A DNA stretch of 64,000 nt from Hyparrhenia diplandra (Eukaryota > Streptophyta > Magnoliopsida > Poales > Poaceae), in contig JADLZK010010467.1 in assembly GCA_015847255.1 (NCBI GenBank), forward strand, positions 1 to 64,000, written 5' to 3'. Below the pieces are notes generated by a model, which was not told where the DNA came from, did no database searches, and saw only the letters and a program-made list of their open reading frames with translations. Positions within the stretch are counted from its first letter, which is position 1; every line of letters begins with the position of its first letter. This document shows positions 59,246 to 64,000 of the stretch, one piece after another. The position numbers and the translations under genes are program-made.

Positions 59246-60432
59246 AAGGAAAACATCCAAATTACCCCCTAAAGTTTTGGCTTATCTCGGTATAACTTCC
59301 TAAACTACCCTTCTGTTTTCAAATTATAATGCATTCAGATAGGAGCCCTTTTACAATGGTCGGAAATGCCTTCCAATACCTTCCAATGCCTCCCAATACC
59401 TTTGCAAAATTCTTATTTTTCGTTGTATTATTTTGTCTAAGGGCATGACGGTCTTTCCATAAAACCCTCTCAGCGACCCTCGCCGCCCCACCCCCTCGCG
59501 GCCCGGACGCGCCTCTGATTTGGTTCGCGAAGTGGAAGACGCCTAGGTCGCGACTCCTTCACCTCGCTCGCCCGTAGCCGTCGCCGCCGCCGCCCTCATC
59601 CTCAAGGGGCGCCATCGTCGCCGGCCAACTCTTGCCCGCAGGATCGCCCGACCCACGTGGCCCCACCCCCACCTCTCTCTCTCCCTCACGGCTTCACCTA
59701 GCCGCCGCCCGCGCCGACGCGATCTGGTTCGTCGCCGCCGACGCCTTTGCCCGATCCGCCGCCTTTTGCAGTGCGCCGCGGCGAGGTCAGCGGGGAGGTT
59801 TTTCGAAGCGCCGTCGGCGTACCCGTCTTCGCGGCGGCCGCGAAGCGTGCTCATCGGCGCCGTTCACGGTTCACCTCGGCTGGCTGGGCGTTCCTCGCCT
59901 GCAACCTCATCGACGCCCGTGCACGCGGACCCCTCTATGCAGATCGAGCCGTCCGGCGAAGGTCGTGACTCCTCTGTGACCATGTCCGATAGTTTAATTT
60001 GACCTCTGTATAGCTATCATTTGGTCTATGTTTTCACAAGAATGTAGCTATGATTTGCTTACAAGCATGGCTGACAAAAGCAATCCAAGTAGCAATTGAT
60101 GTGTCGCATAATATGCTACACGATTCTAGGAGTATGTAATGCGTGATGTTATAGTTACTCGCCACAGTAGCTTTTTATGTGTTAAATTGATTTTTATCTC
60201 ATGATATAGAAATTAACCTTCAATTCTATGCATCCCTGTAATTGTCATATCTGCAAGCAACAAAAATTAATAAGCATTTATATAGTGTCATCGAATTCCA
60301 GTTGTGAAATTGGGATCCTCAAAGCGATGAGAGTTGGATAGCAGTGGTTTAATCTTTGATTCATTATGTTCTGGGAATCCTATTATTAATAATCTTAACC
60401 GGCCCCAAGTTCAGCAGCTAACACCACCATCA
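59246..60432 (+). other. GC-rich leader and first intron region of the FAR1-like gene
   Basis: After a poly-T (59,230-59,246), AT-rich DNA repeats 'ttccaat(a/g)cct' words four times (59,370-59,400). A GC-rich block (59,460-59,990), open in several frames but without known motifs, is followed by AT-rich DNA up to the FAR1-like coding part. The composition fits a 5' untranslated exon plus intron, which FAR1/FRS genes often have; this is an inference. Confidence 0.35.
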
Positions 60433-61680
60433 ATGAGTAATCCATCTTTTTTGTTGATGCAGGAGAGAATGTCGGGTGTCGAGTATAATGAAATTGCTAG
60501 GAAGGTGTTTGACGATGAAGATCAAGCATTCGAGTTTTATAACAGCTACGCTAAGGCGAAAAGGGTTTAGTGTCGGAAAAGCTACTGTGAGTGGGACAGC
60601 GGCCACAATGAGAGGACTCTTCGGCGTTTTGTTTGCAGCTGTGAAGGTTTCCGTGAAGCAAAGGAGCTTTCGGGGAGAATAGCGGCGGAAGCCACGGAAT
60701 ATTACTCGTTGTGGATGCCGTGCTAAACTTGTGGTTGCACGGGATCAGAACACGGGGCGGTGGCATGTGAAGGATCTCATATGTGAACACAACCATCCGA
60801 TGGTGGAGCAAGATCTTGCTTGTTTTCTGCGTTCTCATAGAAGGATCGAGATGAGCGAAGGCGATATTGTGGCGATGCAGATTGCTTTGGGATCCGCAAA
60901 CACCGGATAATGGGCGTTATGGGATTCCAAAGTATGGTGGGTTTGAGAATGTTGGGTTTACAAAGAGGGACTTGTATAATTTACGCCATCGAGAATAAGG
61001 TGGAGGCGATTCTTTCTTTGGTGATGCTCAAAGCAGTGATCGGCTACATGACGAGTGCGATCGTAGGGATCCCGATTTCTTCTTTGAGTACGGGGACTGA
61101 TGAGAAAGGGCACCTCAAGGGCCTCTGCTGTGGTGTGATAGTCAAAGTTGGCTTGATTATCAAGCATTTGGTGATGTCGTGGTATTTGATAGCACGTAAA
61201 AAAAAAGAACCGTACAAACGTGCCCCTTGTTCCATTTGTCGGGGTGAATCAACATGGCAGCACAGTTCTTTTGCATGTGGAGTTACTTCAAAGGAGTCAA
61301 TTGAGTCGTATGTGTGGATGCTAAACGCATTCTCTGATGCCATGGCTCAGAAGCATCCGGTTTTGTGATCACCGATGGAGACCTTGCTATGCAGAGAGCA
61401 GTCGCGATGGTGTGGCGAATTCATCGCATAGGCTATGCATATGGCATATTGAGCAGTGCATTGTGCGAAACGTTGATGGCGACGAAATGAGGAATGCTTT
61501 GAGGAACTTCATGTATGACTGTTGCCCTATAGAAGAGATTGAGAGGAAATGGCTTGAATTCTTGAGTGAAAAAAAATTACAGATACAAATTCGTGGGTCT
61601 ACCAGATGTATGATAGGAGGCAAGCCTGGTGTGCTGCGTATCATGTCGGTAAGTGCTATATGGGACTGAGGAGCAACCAG
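60433..61680 (+). pseudogene. FAR1-related (FRS) protein, MULE-transposase-derived, broken and truncated
   Basis: FAR1/FHY3-family proteins are transcription factors domesticated from Mutator-like transposases. The first in-frame ATG gives MSNPSFLLMQERMSGVEYNE then KVFDDEDQAFEFYNSYAKAK, the start of the FAR1 zinc-binding domain. In shifted frames follow SYCEWDSGHNERTLRRFVCS, RCGCRAKLVVARDQNTGRWH and the His pair CEHNHP. Next come GFENVGFTKRDLYN and the MULE transposase core: WLDYQAFGDVVVFDST, NVPLVPFVGVNQHGSTVLL, SKESIESYVWMLNAFSDAMA, ITDGDLAMQRAVAMVW, HRLCIWHIEQ and WCAAYHVGKCYMGLRSNQ. It stops there, so the C-terminal SWIM zinc finger is missing. Nearly every change of frame is a one-base indel in a short homopolymer. 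It could be a FRS gene or an old MULE; no terminal repeats were found. Confidence 0.9.
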
Positions 61681-61972
61681 CGAACGGTTCGATGACAGAA
61701 GCAAAGCCTGGAGCGATTCTATGACAAAAGCAAAGCAGCTCGCTGGTTGCTGTTCGCCGTTCATTCTCAGCATGCAAGAGAGCCATTTTAGCCTTTCAGC
61801 GTTGCTTTGTGCCTCCAAAAATAACTAACCATTCATGGCACCATACATTGATAATATGATACACAACAACATAGAAAGGAGAGGAACTGATAGCAGCAAG
61901 CAAAAGAACCATTACAGCCTCATATTTCATTCTTCCAAGAACAACTGAATTACAATCAACGGCTTGAGCGAT
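61681..61972. other. Spacer after the FAR1-like gene
   Basis: The phrase 'ggttcgatgacagaagcaaa' is followed by the related 'gattctatgacaaaagcaaa', a small local duplication. No gene was seen. Confidence 0.35.
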
Positions 61973-62233
61973 AAATCAGGTGTTTCTAAAACAAGATTTG
62001 AGCAATAAATTCGCCCTACCAATAACACACTCCACAAATGCTAGGCATCATTGTCATCTTCTTCTGGCTTCACAAAGAACACTATATGGGCTTCAGTCTC
62101 ACATAAACTACTCAAATCAGGTGTTTCTAAAACAAGATTTGAGCGATAAATTAGCCCTACCAATAAAACACACTCCACAAATGCTAGGCATCATTATCAT
62201 CTTCTTCTGGCTTCACAAAGAACTCTATGGGGC
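61973..62233. repeat. 141-bp-spaced direct repeat carrying the RAD1-like last exon
   Basis: Units starting at 61,973 and 62,114 share 'aaatcaggtgtttctaaaac', 'aagatttgagc', 'ccctaccaata' and 'acaaatgctaggcatcatt'. On the minus strand each unit contains the RAD1-like C-terminal codons FFVKPEEDDNDA and the stop, so the gene end is duplicated. Confidence 0.85.
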
Positions 62234-62643
62234 GATTCAGCTTGTCATGACCTTCGCCTTTCAAAATAACTGTTGGAGGATCAGGTTGCATTTGAATCTG
62301 AATGCGGAACCTGGCCATTCAAGGTCATCGATTGCTTCCTTCAGGACAGCAGACTGAAATTTCAGGCACCATGGAAAGAGGAACAGCCACCTTTATATTA
62401 TTTGTTTAACAAGCCTAGTTTTCTGTTCAACTTTTTTTATAACTGTACTTACAAGCTATGCAAATGTATTTACAGGAAAGCTAACGATAGTAAGAAAATG
62501 TAAGTAGTGGTTACAAAATAAAATGCACACAAATCATGCTAATCAAGTAAGATCCATCTGCCAGTGTCAATAAGTAAGAGGCTGGTAGAAAAGTGTGTAT
62601 ACATGTCCATGCAGCTTATGGAATGCAGAAGGAAATTACTTAC

Positions 62644-63139
62644 TATAGGCAGTAAAAGGTATCAAACACCGGGAACAATGGACAAAATCAAAAGACTGTG
62701 CTGGGAAAGGAAGACGGCGTGTGCCCAACATCAAAAGAAATGCTGGAGTTCCTCTCTCCAAGGCAATTGTATTTGAGACTTATGTGAATCTCTTGGTGCA
62801 AATGAAAGTGTCATGATATTCTCCTTAAGCAAAAATCCACGAAGCTGGCAACCTTCAGAGAGAGGAAAAGATTGTTATGCCCGAATTCCTTAAAAGTAAA
62901 ACCGAGAGCCTTCCCAAGTTTAGATTGACATATTACCCCGCATCCCATATCAAGACCTGTCCTGACGACACCAGTTTCAGTGGAACATACTGGCTAAGCT
63001 TTTCAATATATTGTTCAGCTCCGTCAGGGAACATAGTCCCACCACCAGGAAAAATGAAGTACGAACCTTCATGCTTCATCCACCCTTGATGACCTTTTAT
63101 TTCAGCAATCTTACCATAAGGCATGTTGTCATGCCAGAT
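62644..63139 (-). pseudogene. PMT-type putative S-adenosylmethionine methyltransferase, two exons
   Basis: Plant PMT (DUF248, QUA2/TSD2-like) proteins are Golgi membrane methyltransferases linked to pectin methylation. Exon i (63,139-62,937) reads IWHDNMPYGKIAEIKGHQGW, then FIFPGGGTMFPDGAEQYI and, after a one-base loss near 62,975, the SAM-binding start RTGLDMGCG. Exon ii (62,852-62,644) continues VASF, ENIMTLSFAPRDSHKSQIQ, ALERGTPAFLLMLGTRRL and PFPAQSFDFVHCSRCLIPF, with two one-base losses. Splice borders are good (GCGGG|GTAATA; GAAG|GTTGCC; ACTATA on the plus side). The rest of the roughly 600-residue protein, including the membrane anchor and C-terminal half, is absent. The fragment sits between RAD1-like exons on the same strand, so it looks captured or inserted rather than a standing gene. 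Confidence 0.88.
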
Positions 63140-63886
63140 CTGAATGGAGAGCAATAAAAATGAACAATAAATGTCAATCGAATAGATGAAAATTTAATCT
63201 GCATCCTAGGATAGATAAACACATGAAAAACGCCCACTATTTGACGGAACTGAAATTACCTATTGATTATGTGCCATGGTGCCACCTGTGTAAGGCTCGT
63301 GTAAGGTCATATTACCATTGCAATACCAAACGTTCTGAAAAAATGCTATCAGGTACACTAAGACCGAATGTCTGCTCACTTGTTTTCGTACAAACTGTCA
63401 CCACAACTGAGAGACATATTTCACCTCCTACACCCTACCGTAAAAAAAATAAGCAAAAATAATCCAGAACCACAATTCATAAGTGGAAGTCCATTTCTGA
63501 CATGTATAGAATAAGAAAACCATGAGCGTTGACTACTGTCAGCTAGATGCAGAAGTCAATCATACACTAGGACGAAGCTACAACTACAAAACCAAGCCAG
63601 TCTAAGCTTCCCTTAACGAATCAGGCTCTGCAATGCACATAACTCAAACCTAAATCGCCATCTAGCGGCAGATGCCTCAGATCAAACCAGGTTCTATGCT
63701 AGCATCCGACCCTCCAAAGAGTGACGTAATTAACCAGCGATAAGTTTCGAGTGTCAGAGGCCAATGCCGACAACACGCACCTTGTGGAGGCTCTCGGGCC
63801 AGGGCACGGGGACGCGGTAGCCTCGGGGCGCGCAGAGGCATAGACGCAAACACCTGGCGCGCAGGCAGGGGCAGCGCGCTGCTCAC
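63140..63886. other. Intron-like DNA between the PMT exon and the RAD1-like first exon
   Basis: AT-rich with no further recognisable exon, although one more PMT exon would be expected upstream of exon i. The part from 63,780 to 63,886 is GC-rich and borders the RAD1-like exon. Confidence 0.4.
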
Positions 63887-64000
63887 CTCGTGCTTGAGGA
63901 AGACCTTGGCTTGGAGGCACCGGCTCTCCTCGACGGAGAGCACGATCTGGGAGCGGAGGCGGGGGTGGAGAGGAGGCGAGGCGCGGTCGGGCGACAGATC

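Larger units (their letters stand above)
62184..64000 (-). pseudogene. RAD1: RAD1 (9-1-1 checkpoint clamp subunit) gene fragments
   Basis: RAD1 forms the PCNA-like 9-1-1 ring with RAD9 and HUS1 that signals DNA damage. An exon at the window edge (64,000 to 63,887, donor GAG|GTGAGC) reads VLSVEESRCLQAKVFLKHE, matching the RAD1 strand 'VEE.GCLQAK.....E'. An exon at 62,353-62,184 starts after TTTCAG with SAVLKEAIDDLEWPGS. After a one-base shift it reads IQMQPDPPTVILKGEGHDKL, joined directly to NRPIEFFVKPEEDDNDA and the stop. The roughly 90 residues normally between GEGH and the final strand are missing, as are the exons between the first and second pieces. Two exons of an unrelated methyltransferase lie in that gap on the same strand. 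The gene may continue past the right edge. Family identity rests on motif recall, not alignment. Confidence 0.75.

Noticed and set aside
1..64000. CRISPR arrays, bacterial operons, tRNA or rRNA genes
   Set aside because: No regularly spaced short repeats, Shine-Dalgarno-led gene runs or tRNA/rRNA core sequences were seen; splice sites, MITEs and plant gene families show nuclear plant DNA.

Overview
This is plant nuclear DNA, almost certainly from a grass (Poaceae). The grass hallmarks are GC-rich first exons next to AT-rich introns and spacers, Stowaway-type MITEs ending in CTCCCTCCGTCC-like repeats, a PIF/Harbinger-like MITE family starting GGCCTTGTTTAG, abundant LINE and Ty3/gypsy debris, and an expanded F-box/LRR (FBD-type) family. 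The species cannot be named from sequence alone. No rRNA, tRNA, CRISPR array or bacterial feature was seen.

Layout. 1-13 kb is repeat-derived and gene-poor: a Stowaway MITE, a short tandem array, LTR-like pieces with TATA boxes, and a Ty3/gypsy integrase relic. 13.3-16.2 kb and 33.5-35.0 kb hold two same-strand copies of an unrecognised small gene of about 180 codons with its upstream DNA; the first copy has a 1.4-kb inverted-repeat element in its upstream region. 16.4-18 kb has a possible two-exon gene start followed by an RTE-type LINE with a perfect 17-bp target-site duplication. 22.4-25.7 kb is a 5'-truncated beta-D-xylosidase (GH3) gene. 28.3-28.8 kb is a SAUR auxin-response gene. 37-40.5 kb is a LINE-like element bracketed by direct repeats of about 560 bp. 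41.4-47.3 kb carries three copies of a terminal-repeat-like sequence and a LINE RNase H fragment. 47.8-59.2 kb is a tandem pair of minus-strand F-box/LRR genes; one copy has a LINE in its first intron. 60.4-61.7 kb is a FAR1/FRS (MULE-transposase-derived) gene relic. 62-64 kb is a minus-strand mosaic of RAD1 checkpoint-clamp exons with two exons of a PMT-type methyltransferase between them.

State of the genes. Every recognisable gene has its reading frame broken, usually by one-base indels and often in short homopolymers, while splice sites and amino-acid motifs are mostly kept. Some lesions are real (nonsense codons, missing exons, a 19-bp duplication). Others could be consensus errors of a long-read assembly. 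The most unusual signals are the unknown duplicated gene whose upstream DNA looks better conserved than its coding part, the RAD1/PMT mosaic, and the LINE with a very long flanking duplication. The genes do not form a common pathway; the window reads as a gene-poor region shaped by duplication and transposition.
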